Shown piece by piece: positions 52,340 through 60,820 of a stretch of DNA of 64,000 bases; within the stretch, counting starts at the first letter, position 1, and each line of letters starts with the position of its first letter. The translations under genes were made by a program, and so were the position numbers. Below the pieces are notes generated by a model. That model worked only from the letters and a program-made list of their open reading frames with translations, did not search any database and was not told the DNA's origin. Source of the stretch: Achromobacter spanius (GTDB lineage: Bacteria; Pseudomonadota; Gammaproteobacteria; Burkholderiales; Burkholderiaceae_B); NCBI RefSeq assembly GCF_003994415.1, contig NZ_CP034689.1, positions 1,674,001-1,738,000 of the forward strand, in the 5' to 3' direction.

Positions 52340-54955
52340 TCAGTATTGTTGAATCCAGCGGCGCACCAGATCGATGGTGGGTCCGGAGAAGGCTTCGTCG
52401 GATTGCAGCAGGACGAAGTCGCCCGCCGCGATGCCGTTCAGCACGCTCTCGATGGCCTTGCCATGGTCAGGTTCGTCCTGGATGTCTTTCACGCGGCTGC
52501 CTTGCGACAAGCCCTGGCGCAGCAGTGCGCGCGCCTGCCCCAATGGACGCTTGCTTTGCACCGTGTTGTCGTCATACAGCACGACACGGTCAAAGGCATC
52601 GCCCAACAGGCGGCCCTGTTCGATCAGGTCCGCGTCGCGGCGGTCGGCGCCGGCGGAATAGACGGCGGCGCGGCTCGACGCGGGGAATTGATCAATCGCG
52701 GCGATCAGCGGGCGCAGGGCCGACGCGTTGTGCACATCGTCCACCACGACCGCGGCGCCATTGCGTTCAAACAGCGTGAACTGCCAGGGCGCGTCGGCCT
52801 GGTCGATGTCAAAGGTTTCGATGCCGGCGCGGATCAGTTCCACGGGAATGTCCAGGGCCCAGGCGGCGCCCACCGCGGCCAGCACGTTTTCCACCTGGAA
52901 AGCCACGCGCCCGCCGTGGGTCAGCGGAATGGCGGCAACATCCGCCAGGCGCTCTTCGCGCGTGCCTTGCGCCAGGACGATGGCGCCGTCGCGCACAAAC
53001 ACCGCGCGGCCGTCCTGTTGCAGGTGGGCGGCAATGGCGGGCAGGGCGGGGTCGATGCCAAAGAAAATCACTGATCCGTCGCACAGCTCGGCCATCTCGA
53101 CCACGCGCGGGTCGCGTGCGTTGAGCACGGCCGCACCGGTCGGCAACACCACATCGACTTGCGTGCGGAACACATTGAACATGCGCTCCGTTTCGTTGAT
53201 GTCGAAGTCGCCCAGATGGTCGGCGTCGTCGATGTTGGTGACCACGCCCACCTGGCAGCGGTCATAGGCCAGGCCTTGGCCCAGGATGACGCCGCTGTCG
53301 TTCTCGATGACGGCGGCGTCCACGTTGCGGTTCATCAGCAAACGGGTGCCCGACGCAAAGTCGGCGTGGTCGCCCTTGTGCGCCAGGCGGCGGTCCAGAT
53401 ACAGGCCTTCGCTGCAGGCCAGGCCGGTGCGCTTGCCCGACAGGTGCAGCAAGCGCGCGACCAGGCGCGCCACCACGGTCTTGCCGTTGGTGCCCGTGAC
53501 GCCCACGATGGGGATGCGGCCCGCGTCGCCTTCCGGGAACAGGTGGTCGACGATGGCGCGGCCCACCGGGCGCGGCGTGCCGTCGGCCGGTTTCAAGTGC
53601 ATCAGCAAGCCGGGGCCGGCGTTGACTTCCACAATGGCGCCGCGCTGCTCGGCCAGCGGCCGGGTGATGTCTTCGGCCACCAGGTCTACGCCAGCGATGT
53701 CCAGGCCCACCACGCGCGCGGCCAAGGCCACAGTGGCGGCAATGCTGGGATGCACGCGATCGGTCACGTCGAAGGCGACGTTGCCGCTGCGTTGTACCAG
53801 CACGCGCTGCCCGTCGGCCGGCACGCTGTCTTCCGACATGCCCTGGCGCGCAATCTCCAGCCGGGCGGCGGAATCCAGGCGCACGAAATTCAGCGGATGG
53901 TTTTCGGTGCGGCCACGGCGCGGGTCGATGTTGATCTGGCTGTCGATCAGTTCGGCGATGGTGGATGTGCCGTCGCCCGTCACCCAGGCAGGTTCTCCGG
54001 CGGCGGCCGCCACCATGCGGTTGCCCACCACCAGCAGGCGGTGCTCGTTGCCCAGCACGAAGCGTTCGACGATGACGCCGCTGCCTTCGTCCACCGCCAC
54101 GCGGTAAGCGGCCACCACGTCTTCGCGGGTCGTCAAATTGGTGAACACGCCCCGGCCATGATTACCATCGTAGGGCTTGACCACCACCGGCAGGCCGATG
54201 TCTTCGGCGGCGTCCCAGGCGTCGTCTTCGCTATCGACCAGGCGGCCTTCCGGCACCGGCACGCCGCAGGTCGACAACAATTCCTTGGTCAGATCCTTGT
54301 CGCGCGAAATGCCTTCGGCGATGGCGCTGGTGCGGTCGGTCTCGGCCGTCCAGATGCGGCGCTGCGCCGAGCCGTAGCCAAACTGAACCAGGTTGCCTTC
54401 AAACAAACGGATATACGGAATATCGCGGTCATCGGCGGCATCCACGATGCAGGCGGTGCTGGGCCCCAGGCAGTGCTTGTCCACCAGGCTGCGCAGTTTG
54501 GCAACGGTGGCGGGCACGTCGAACGGGCGGTCTTCAATGGCGGCCATGACCAGGTCGCGCGCTTCGTTCAACGCGGTGCGCGTGACCTGTTCCTGCCAGG
54601 CGCGCACCACAACCTTGTAGACGCCGCGCATCGACGTTTCCCGGGCCTTGCCGAAGCCGCCGCGCAAGCCGGCCAGGTTCTGCAATTCCAGGGTGACATG
54701 CTCAAGAATGTGGCCGGGCCAGGTGCCTTCTTTCAGACGGGCCAAAAAGCCGCCGCGCACGCCGGGGCTGCATCGGTGTTCGATCAGCGTCGGCAGCCAT
54801 TCGGACAAGCGCTCGTAAAACCCGGGAATGGTGTTGGAGGGGTAGTCTTCCAGCTCACCAATATCCACCCATGCTTCCAGGACCGGGCGATAGGTCCAAA
54901 TGTTCGGGCCGCGCAAAGCCACGACATCGAGAAATTCAATGTCTTTCTTTTTCAT
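52340..54955 (-). CDS. cphA: Cyanophycin synthetase paralogue with divergent Mur-ligase motifs
   Basis: 871 residues. The N domain (ALRGPNIWTYRP, PSNTIPGFYERL, GTWPGHILEHVTLELQ) resembles cyanobacterial CphA1 and has HILEH at 82-86. The ATP-grasp domain has VVVKPYDGNHGRGV and VEVNAGPGLLMH. The Mur-ligase domain keeps the P loop TGTNGKT (near 487), but ETARGG is replaced by ENDSGV (near 549) and DYGHNP by DDVHNA (near 738). It may be limited in Arg addition or act on a different step. First gene of the pair. Confidence 0.9.
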   Translation of the reverse strand: MKKKDIEFLDVVALRGPNIWTYRPVLEAWVDIGELEDYPSNTIPGFYERLSEWLPTLIEHRCSPGVRGGFLARLKEGTWPGHILEHVTLELQNLAGLRGGFGKARETSMRGVYKVVVRAWQEQVTRTALNEARDLVMAAIEDRPFDVPATVAKLRSLVDKHCLGPSTACIVDAADDRDIPYIRLFEGNLVQFGYGSAQRRIWTAETDRTSAIAEGISRDKDLTKELLSTCGVPVPEGRLVDSEDDAWDAAEDIGLPVVVKPYDGNHGRGVFTNLTTREDVVAAYRVAVDEGSGVIVERFVLGNEHRLLVVGNRMVAAAAGEPAWVTGDGTSTIAELIDSQINIDPRRGRTENHPLNFVRLDSAARLEIARQGMSEDSVPADGQRVLVQRSGNVAFDVTDRVHPSIAATVALAARVVGLDIAGVDLVAEDITRPLAEQRGAIVEVNAGPGLLMHLKPADGTPRPVGRAIVDHLFPEGDAGRIPIVGVTGTNGKTVVARLVARLLHLSGKRTGLACSEGLYLDRRLAHKGDHADFASGTRLLMNRNVDAAVIENDSGVILGQGLAYDRCQVGVVTNIDDADHLGDFDINETERMFNVFRTQVDVVLPTGAAVLNARDPRVVEMAELCDGSVIFFGIDPALPAIAAHLQQDGRAVFVRDGAIVLAQGTREERLADVAAIPLTHGGRVAFQVENVLAAVGAAWALDIPVELIRAGIETFDIDQADAPWQFTLFERNGAAVVVDDVHNASALRPLIAAIDQFPASSRAAVYSAGADRRDADLIEQGRLLGDAFDRVVLYDDNTVQSKRPLGQARALLRQGLSQGSRVKDIQDEPDHGKAIESVLNGIAAGDFVLLQSDEAFSGPTIDLVRRWIQQY

Positions 54956-55225
54956 GTTTTAATTTACGAGAGAAGCAGGTTGGCACGCGCGGACGCCCCA
55001 AGGTAAGTCCGCGAAATTACTGGCGAAATTACGGGATTGCGCTGTAAGAATAATGCCAACGAGTGGGGGATCCCAGATATTCCTAATTAGAAAAATCGGC
55101 TGCTACTATACGACGCCTTCAAGGCGTCGATTCGTTGTGTTGTAAGGAAGGGACACGTTTGCCGCCGTGGGTGGTAAACCGGTTGCCGCCTAGTAGGGCA
55201 GAGTCCTGGCCCGGTATGCGTTCCA
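54956..55225. promoter_or_regulatory. Divergent control region of the cyanophycin locus
   Basis: On the cphA side GCGAAATTAC is repeated directly (55011-55020 and 55023-55032). On the ABC side an extended -10 (TG at 55101-55102, TACTAT at 55104-55109) runs straight into the palindrome CGACGCCTT-C-AAGGCGTCG (55111-55129), which would cover the transcription start. These suit an operator or a 5' hairpin of the ABC message. Confidence 0.5.
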
Positions 55226-57511
55226 ATGAAAAAACCACACCTGCTTTCCGGCCTTGCCGATGCATTTCCTGCCCGTTGGCGGGACGAAATCCGCGCTGAA
55301 CTCGCGGATGACGAAACCTTATTGGCCTGGGTTGAAATTGACCTGGACCAGCGACTGAAGTTCCAGCCCGGGCTGGTCGCCGCCACCGACCGCCGCCTGC
55401 TGTCGCGTAATTCCGCTGACAACGGCTGGGAATCCTGGGCCTATGGGCCGCAACTTACCTTAAGTCTTACCGATCATGCCGGCGCCGCCGTGCTGGAATT
55501 GCACGACGATGCCGCGCGTCTGGCGGTCTGGCGCTTTACCCTGGCCCGCAATCCGGCCGCGCTGCGCCTGTTGGCCCAGTTCGAATCGCAACAGGCGATC
55601 CGGCTGTCCGGCCAAGCCGAAGAAGCGCCGCAAGAGCGCAACTGCACCGTCTGCAATAACCTCATTCCCGCAGGCGAAGAAGAATGCCCCACCTGCAACC
55701 AGGAACTGGCCGCGCCGTCGTCCACCTGGGCGCTGTTGCGCCTGTGGCGATTCGCCCGGCCGTATCGCGGCCCCTTGCTGGCGGGGTTCTTGCTGACCTT
55801 GCTGGGCACGGCCGCCACCCTGGTACCGCCGTACCTGACCATGCCGTTGATGGACGAGGTGCTGATTCCGTTCCAGAACGGCGCGCCGATCGACTACGAC
55901 AAGGTCCGCTTGTATTTAAGCGGTTTGCTGGCGTCCGCCTTGCTGGCATGGGGGTTGGGCTGGGCCCGGACCTACATCCTGGCCTGGGTCAGCGAACGCA
56001 TCGGCGCCGACCTGCGCACCACCACCTATGAGCACTTGCAGCAGTTGTCGCTGGAATATTTTGGCGGCAAGCGCACGGGCGACCTGATTTCCCGCATTGG
56101 CAGCGAGACCGATCGCATTTGCGTGTTCCTGTCGCTGCACCTGCTGGACTTTGCCACCGACATCCTGATGATCGTCATGACGGCGGTGATCCTGGTGACG
56201 ATCAACCCCTGGCTGGCGCTGGTCACGCTGGTGCCACTGCCGTTCATCATCTGGATGATCCACGCGGTGCGCGACCGTTTGCGCCATGGTTTTGAAAAGG
56301 TTGACCGCATCTGGTCCGAGATCACCAACGTGCTGGCCGACACGATTCCGGGCATTCGGGTGGTCAAGGCATTCGCGCAGGAAAAGCGCGAGGTTGCGCG
56401 GTTTCGTGAAGCCAATAACCGCAACCTGGAAGTCAACGACCGCGTGAACACAACGTGGTCCTTGTTTTCGCCCACGGTCACGCTGCTGACCGAAGTGGGT
56501 TTGCTGGTGGTGTGGATATTCGGTATCTGGCAGGTGTCGCAGAACCAGATCACGGTGGGGGTGCTGGCGGCGTTCCTGGCGTATATCGGGCGCTTTTACA
56601 TGCGCCTGGATTCGATGAGCCGCATCGTCTCGGTCACGCAAAAAGCGGCCGCCGGCGCCAAGCGCATCTTCGATGTGCTGGACCATGTGTCCAGCGTGCC
56701 CGAGCCGCAAAAGCCCGCCACGCTGCCGCACATCAATGGCCGCATCGAACTGCGCGACGTGGGCTTTCGCTACGGCAACCGCCAGGTGATCCGGGGACTG
56801 GACCTGACCATCGCGCCGGGTGAAATGATCGGCCTGGTGGGGCACAGCGGTTCGGGCAAGAGCACGCTGATCAACCTGATCTGCCGCTTCTACGATGTGT
56901 CCGAAGGCGCGGTGCTTGTCGACGGCATCGACATCCGTTCGGTGCGCGTGGCCGATTACCGGCGCAACATCGGGTTGGTGCTGCAAGAGCCTTTCCTGTT
57001 CTTCGGCACCATCGCCGAGAACATCGCTTACGGCAAGCCCGACGCCACCCGCGACGAAATCGTGGCCGCGGCGCGCGCGGCCCACGCGCACGAATTCATC
57101 CTGCGCCTGCCGCATGGCTACGATTCGCTGGTGGGCGAGCGCGGTCAGGCCCTGTCGGGCGGCGAACGCCAGCGCATCTCGATTGCGCGCGCGCTGCTGA
57201 TCGATCCGCGCATTTTGATCCTGGACGAAGCTACATCGTCGGTGGACACCACCACCGAAAAGGAAATCCAGAAAGCGCTCGACAACCTGGTGCGAGGCCG
57301 CACCACCATCGCCATCGCGCACCGCTTGAGCACGCTGCGCAAGGCGGATCGACTGGTCGTACTGGACCGTGGCCAGATTGTGGAGCAGGGTCCGCACGAA
57401 GATTTGATGGCCCGCGAGGGCGCCTACTATCGCCTCTATCAGGCGCAGGCGCGTCAGGCTGAAGCCGACGCACAGGCGTCGGGCAGCGAAGACATGGCCG
57501 CCGTGGCCTGA
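55226..57511 (+). CDS. ABC exporter-type protein of the cyanophycin locus, with N-terminal PH-like segment and zinc ribbon
   Basis: 761 residues. Residues 1 to about 130 have no membrane helix and include LVAATDRRLLSR, a pattern seen in bacterial PH-like domains. Cys140/143/154/157 form a CxxC-CxxC zinc ribbon. A six-helix exporter membrane domain (about 180-480; LSLEYFGGKRTGDLISRIG) is followed by the ATPase with VGHSGSGKSTL, LSGGERQRISIARAL and ILILDEATSSVD. A homodimeric half-transporter is expected. Proteins of this type are associated with cyanophycin genes, but the cargo is unknown. Confidence 0.88.
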   Translation: MKKPHLLSGLADAFPARWRDEIRAELADDETLLAWVEIDLDQRLKFQPGLVAATDRRLLSRNSADNGWESWAYGPQLTLSLTDHAGAAVLELHDDAARLAVWRFTLARNPAALRLLAQFESQQAIRLSGQAEEAPQERNCTVCNNLIPAGEEECPTCNQELAAPSSTWALLRLWRFARPYRGPLLAGFLLTLLGTAATLVPPYLTMPLMDEVLIPFQNGAPIDYDKVRLYLSGLLASALLAWGLGWARTYILAWVSERIGADLRTTTYEHLQQLSLEYFGGKRTGDLISRIGSETDRICVFLSLHLLDFATDILMIVMTAVILVTINPWLALVTLVPLPFIIWMIHAVRDRLRHGFEKVDRIWSEITNVLADTIPGIRVVKAFAQEKREVARFREANNRNLEVNDRVNTTWSLFSPTVTLLTEVGLLVVWIFGIWQVSQNQITVGVLAAFLAYIGRFYMRLDSMSRIVSVTQKAAAGAKRIFDVLDHVSSVPEPQKPATLPHINGRIELRDVGFRYGNRQVIRGLDLTIAPGEMIGLVGHSGSGKSTLINLICRFYDVSEGAVLVDGIDIRSVRVADYRRNIGLVLQEPFLFFGTIAENIAYGKPDATRDEIVAAARAAHAHEFILRLPHGYDSLVGERGQALSGGERQRISIARALLIDPRILILDEATSSVDTTTEKEIQKALDNLVRGRTTIAIAHRLSTLRKADRLVVLDRGQIVEQGPHEDLMAREGAYYRLYQAQARQAEADAQASGSEDMAAVA

Positions 57512-57532
57512 CGCGGAACCGGGATTCTCTTC

Positions 57533-58015
57533 ATGACATTGGCCTCCTCGTTGCCGACTTTTCAGCTACGCCGCAACGCCTTCGGGCGTCTGGAATACAC
57601 CTCCGCCGACGGCGAGACGCATGAAGGGGTCATTCCCGTGCGCGCGTTCCCGATCAGTGAAGCCGGGCGTGGCCTGTCGCTGGTGACCAGCGACGGCCAT
57701 GAACTGGTGTGGATCGAACACCTGTCCGACGTTCCGGCGCCGCAGCGCGCCCTGATCGAGGAAGAACTTGCCGGGCGCGAATTCATGCCCGAAATACGCA
57801 AGCTGAGCAGCGTGTCCACCTATGCCACACCCAGCACCTGGAAGGTCGAGACCGATCGCGGCCCCACGTCCTTCACGTTGCGCGGTGAGGAAGACATCCG
57901 CCGCCTGAGTCCGCAGACGCTGTTGATTGCCGACAGCCACGGCATTTTCTATCTGGTGCGCGACATCCTGGCCCTGGATAAGCACAGCCGCAAGCTGCTG
58001 GACCGCTTCTTGTAG
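57533..58015 (+). CDS. DUF1854 protein of the cyanophycin locus
   Basis: 160 residues, no signal or membrane segment. It starts FQLRRNAFGRLEYTSADGE and ends FYLVRDILALDKHSRKLLDRFL, the DUF1854 pattern. It follows the ABC gene after 21 bp and is probably co-translated. The pairing of DUF1854 with this ABC transporter and with cphA suggests a shared role; mechanism unknown. Confidence 0.85.
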   Translation: MTLASSLPTFQLRRNAFGRLEYTSADGETHEGVIPVRAFPISEAGRGLSLVTSDGHELVWIEHLSDVPAPQRALIEEELAGREFMPEIRKLSSVSTYATPSTWKVETDRGPTSFTLRGEEDIRRLSPQTLLIADSHGIFYLVRDILALDKHSRKLLDRFL

Positions 58016-58020
58016 GTGTG

Positions 58021-58039
58021 AACGGCGCTACGCGCCGTT
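58021..58039. terminator. Hairpin between convergent genes
   Basis: AACGGCGC / GCGCCGTT (58021-58028 with 58032-58039) overlaps the stop codon of the acetyltransferase-like gene. Confidence 0.5.
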
Positions 58040-59167
58040 CTTGGCGCTCTTGAATGGCGTGTGCGATTCCAGCTCGCCCAGGTAGTCGGTGACGGCCGAG
58101 GTCTCTTCATCCAGGAAGTTCTGGATGGCGTCGGCAAAGCCCGGGTGCGCCACCCAATGCGCCGACCACGTCGGCGTGGGCAGCAAGCCGCGCGCCATCT
58201 TGTGTTCGCCTTGCGCGCCGCCTTCAAAGCGCTTGATGCCATGCGCGATGCAGTACGCGATGGACTGCATATAGCAGGTCTCGAAATGCAGTCCCGGCAC
58301 GTATTCCGTCGCGCCCCAGTAGCGACCGTACAGCGCGTCGCCGCCCGCCAGGTTCAGGGCCACCGCCACGGGTTCGCCATCACGTTCGGCCAGCACCAGC
58401 ATGAAGGCGTCGGGTTGTTCGCGATGTGCGCGCTCGAAGAAATTGCGGTTCAGGTAAGGCGGGTTGCCATGGTTGAAGTACGTGCGGCAATAGCAGTCGT
58501 AAAAAAAGCCAAGCTCAGCGGGGCCGATCTCGGCGCCGCGTAGCCAGCGGAACGACAAGCCGGCGGCGGCCACCTTCTTGCGGTCTTGGCGGATCTTCTT
58601 GCGCTTGTCGTGGTTCATCATCGCCAGGAACGCATCGAAATCCGCGTAGCCGGGGTTGGTCCAATGAAACTGCACGCTTTCCCGCACCATGAAACCCGCG
58701 TCGCGCAACACGCGCATGTCGGCGTCTGACGGAAACAGCACGTGCAGCGACGACACCTTGATTTCCTCGGCGAAGGCCACCAGGCCGCGCACGAGCGTGG
58801 CGCGATCTTCGTCGTTGGACGCCAGCAGGCGCGACCCCGTGACCGGCGTAAACGGAATGGCCGACAGCAGCTTGGGGTAGTAGCGCATGCCGTGGCGCTG
58901 GAAGGCATCGGCCCAGGCGTAGTCGAACACGTACTCGCCGCGCGAATGGGACTTCAGGTAAAGCGGCACGGCCGCCGCCAGCGCATCGTCGCGCCACAGG
59001 GCCAGGTAATGCGGCGCCCATCCCGAGGCCGGCGCGGCGCATTTCGTTTCATGCAGTGCGCACAGGAATGCATGCCGCAGAAAGGGTTGATCCCCGGCCA
59101 GGGCATCCCAGGCATGGGCGTCGATGCGGGACAGGTCGGTTTCAATGGTCAGGCGCAGGGAATCCAT
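58028..59167 (-). CDS. GNAT/FemAB-like acyltransferase (COG3146/DUF482 type)
   Basis: 379 residues. It has WDALAGDQPFLRHAFLCALHE near the N terminus, HYLALWRDDALAAAVPLYLKSHS, and a C-terminal half with FETCYMQSIAYCIAHGIKRFEGGAQGEHKMARG. This is the family loosely called peptidoglycan biosynthesis protein or GNAT N-acyltransferase. The substrate is unknown. Convergent with the DUF1854 gene. Confidence 0.82.
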   Translation of the reverse strand: MDSLRLTIETDLSRIDAHAWDALAGDQPFLRHAFLCALHETKCAAPASGWAPHYLALWRDDALAAAVPLYLKSHSRGEYVFDYAWADAFQRHGMRYYPKLLSAIPFTPVTGSRLLASNDEDRATLVRGLVAFAEEIKVSSLHVLFPSDADMRVLRDAGFMVRESVQFHWTNPGYADFDAFLAMMNHDKRKKIRQDRKKVAAAGLSFRWLRGAEIGPAELGFFYDCYCRTYFNHGNPPYLNRNFFERAHREQPDAFMLVLAERDGEPVAVALNLAGGDALYGRYWGATEYVPGLHFETCYMQSIAYCIAHGIKRFEGGAQGEHKMARGLLPTPTWSAHWVAHPGFADAIQNFLDEETSAVTDYLGELESHTPFKSAKNGA

Positions 59168-59262
59168 CCGTGAATGATAAAGTCATCGACAGCGCACGGG
59201 TTTGAAACCGTGGGCTTTTTCAGGGTTTGCGGTGGCAAGCGCCACCTGGGATTGAACACACC

Positions 59263-60108
59263 ATGTACAGCAACACAATGCCCGCGGCGCCGCGCGGGCG
59301 CGTCGACGACTGCTTGCGCGGGCAGGCGCTGGCGGCACTGGCCGCGCCAGAATGGCCAGAAAAAATGGCGGCCGTGCGAGGTATCGCGGATAGCGCTCTG
59401 CTGGACTGCCAGCGGGAATTCGCGGCGCCCGCCGGCTTGCCCGGTCGGCCGCAACGCCCGGAACTGGTGGCGCCCGCCCAGGTCAAGCATCGTTCCATGG
59501 CCACGGTCGAGGGCCGCGCGGCGTTGCTGCACGCGCTGGCCCACATTGAGTTCAACGCGGTCAATCTGGCGCTGGACATCCTGTGGCGTTTTGCTGGCAT
59601 GCCCGAGACCTTCTATCGCGACTGGCTGCGTGTTGCACGCGAAGAGGCTTATCACTTCGATCTGTTGCGTCAGCGGCTGGCGGCCTTGGGCCATGCCTAC
59701 GGCGACTTCCCGGCGCACAACGGTTTGTGGGACATGGCCGAGCGCACCAGCGACGATCTGCTGGCGCGCCTGGCGCTGGTGCCTCGCACGCTGGAGGCGC
59801 GCGGGCTGGATGCCTCGCCCATGATCCGCAATAAATTGGCAGGGGCGGGCGACGCGGAAAGCGCGGCCATCGTCGACATCATTCTGCGCGACGAAATCGG
59901 GCATGTCGCCATCGGCAACCATTGGTTCAAGCTGCTGTGCGCGCAAGCGGGCAAGGAGCCCGTGGCTTGTTATGCCGAACTGGCGCAACGCTATGGCGCG
60001 CCCCGGCTGCGCGGCCCGTTCAACTTGGAAGCACGCCGTGCCGCCGGGTTCGACGACGCCGAATTGGCCGCGTTGCAAGCGGATCAACCGGAACTGAACA
60101 CCCGATGA
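59263..60108 (+). CDS. DUF455 ferritin-like protein
   Basis: 281 residues from the ATG at 59263. Paired helices carry the diiron-type motifs AHIEFNAVNLALD, REEAYHFDLL (about 126) and RDEIGHVAIGNHWF (about 209), so it should bind two metals as in ferritin-like oxidases. It is related to MiaE-type hydroxylases in fold. Function unknown. Its stop overlaps the next ATG (ATGA). Confidence 0.85.
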   Translation: MYSNTMPAAPRGRVDDCLRGQALAALAAPEWPEKMAAVRGIADSALLDCQREFAAPAGLPGRPQRPELVAPAQVKHRSMATVEGRAALLHALAHIEFNAVNLALDILWRFAGMPETFYRDWLRVAREEAYHFDLLRQRLAALGHAYGDFPAHNGLWDMAERTSDDLLARLALVPRTLEARGLDASPMIRNKLAGAGDAESAAIVDIILRDEIGHVAIGNHWFKLLCAQAGKEPVACYAELAQRYGAPRLRGPFNLEARRAAGFDDAELAALQADQPELNTR

Positions 60109-60818
60109 CACCCATCACCATTGACGCGCTGCTGACGGGCATCGTGCGCCCGCTGGGCGATTCCGGCCGCGATAGCGGTATCGACAAGCATCCCGTGGCC
60201 GAGCGCCTGTGGCTAGGTGCCGAAGGCCTGCGCGGCGACGAACAGGCCGACCGCCGCTTTCATGGCGGCCCGGAAAAAGCGCTGCACCATTACGCCCGTG
60301 ACCACTATCCGGCGTGGCGCGCCGAGCTGGGTGAACGGGCGGTGCTGGATGCCCCGGGCGCGTTCGGCGAAAACATCTCCACCACCGGGCTGACCGAAGC
60401 GGATGTCTGCGTGGGCGACGTCTTTTGCGTCGGCACGGCACTGATTCAGGTGTCGCAGGCACGCCAACCGTGCTGGAAGCTGGACCACCGCTTCGGCCAG
60501 CGCGGCATGGCGGCGCGCGTGCAATCAAGCGGCATGACCGGCTGGTACTACCGGGTGCTGCAAGAAGGTTGGCTGTGCGTGGGCGATACGCTTGCCCTGC
60601 GCGAACGGCCCCAGCCGCAATGGCCGTTGTCCCGCGTGCAAGACATCCTGAACCGGCGTGTGCTGGATACGGACGTGCTGCACGCCCTGGCGAAGATGCC
60701 CGAGCTGTCGCCGAACTGGCGCGCGCTGTTCGAGAAGCGCGCGCAGGCGGGTCAGGTGGAAGATTGGACCCGACGACTGGAAGGCGATGCCGCGCTTTCA
60801 GCACCCAAGGAACGTTGA
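60105..60818 (+). CDS. yiiM: MOSC-domain protein (YiiM-like)
   Basis: 237 residues from the ATG at 60105. The MOSC core has DEQADRRFHGGPEKALHHY, GAFGENISTTGLTE and SQARQPCWKLDHRF with the molybdenum-ligand Cys, plus a C-terminal helical tail (3-alpha domain) as in YiiM. YiiM detoxifies N-hydroxylated bases such as 6-hydroxylaminopurine using molybdenum cofactor. Coupled to DUF455 by overlap. Confidence 0.88.
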   Translation: MTPITIDALLTGIVRPLGDSGRDSGIDKHPVAERLWLGAEGLRGDEQADRRFHGGPEKALHHYARDHYPAWRAELGERAVLDAPGAFGENISTTGLTEADVCVGDVFCVGTALIQVSQARQPCWKLDHRFGQRGMAARVQSSGMTGWYYRVLQEGWLCVGDTLALRERPQPQWPLSRVQDILNRRVLDTDVLHALAKMPELSPNWRALFEKRAQAGQVEDWTRRLEGDAALSAPKER

Positions 60819-60820
60819 AC

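Noticed and set aside
50547..55006. Long plus-strand open frames opposite both cyanophycin synthetase genes
   Set aside because: Composition is shadow-like (many His, Ala, Gly, Arg) and no motif or ribosome binding site supports them.
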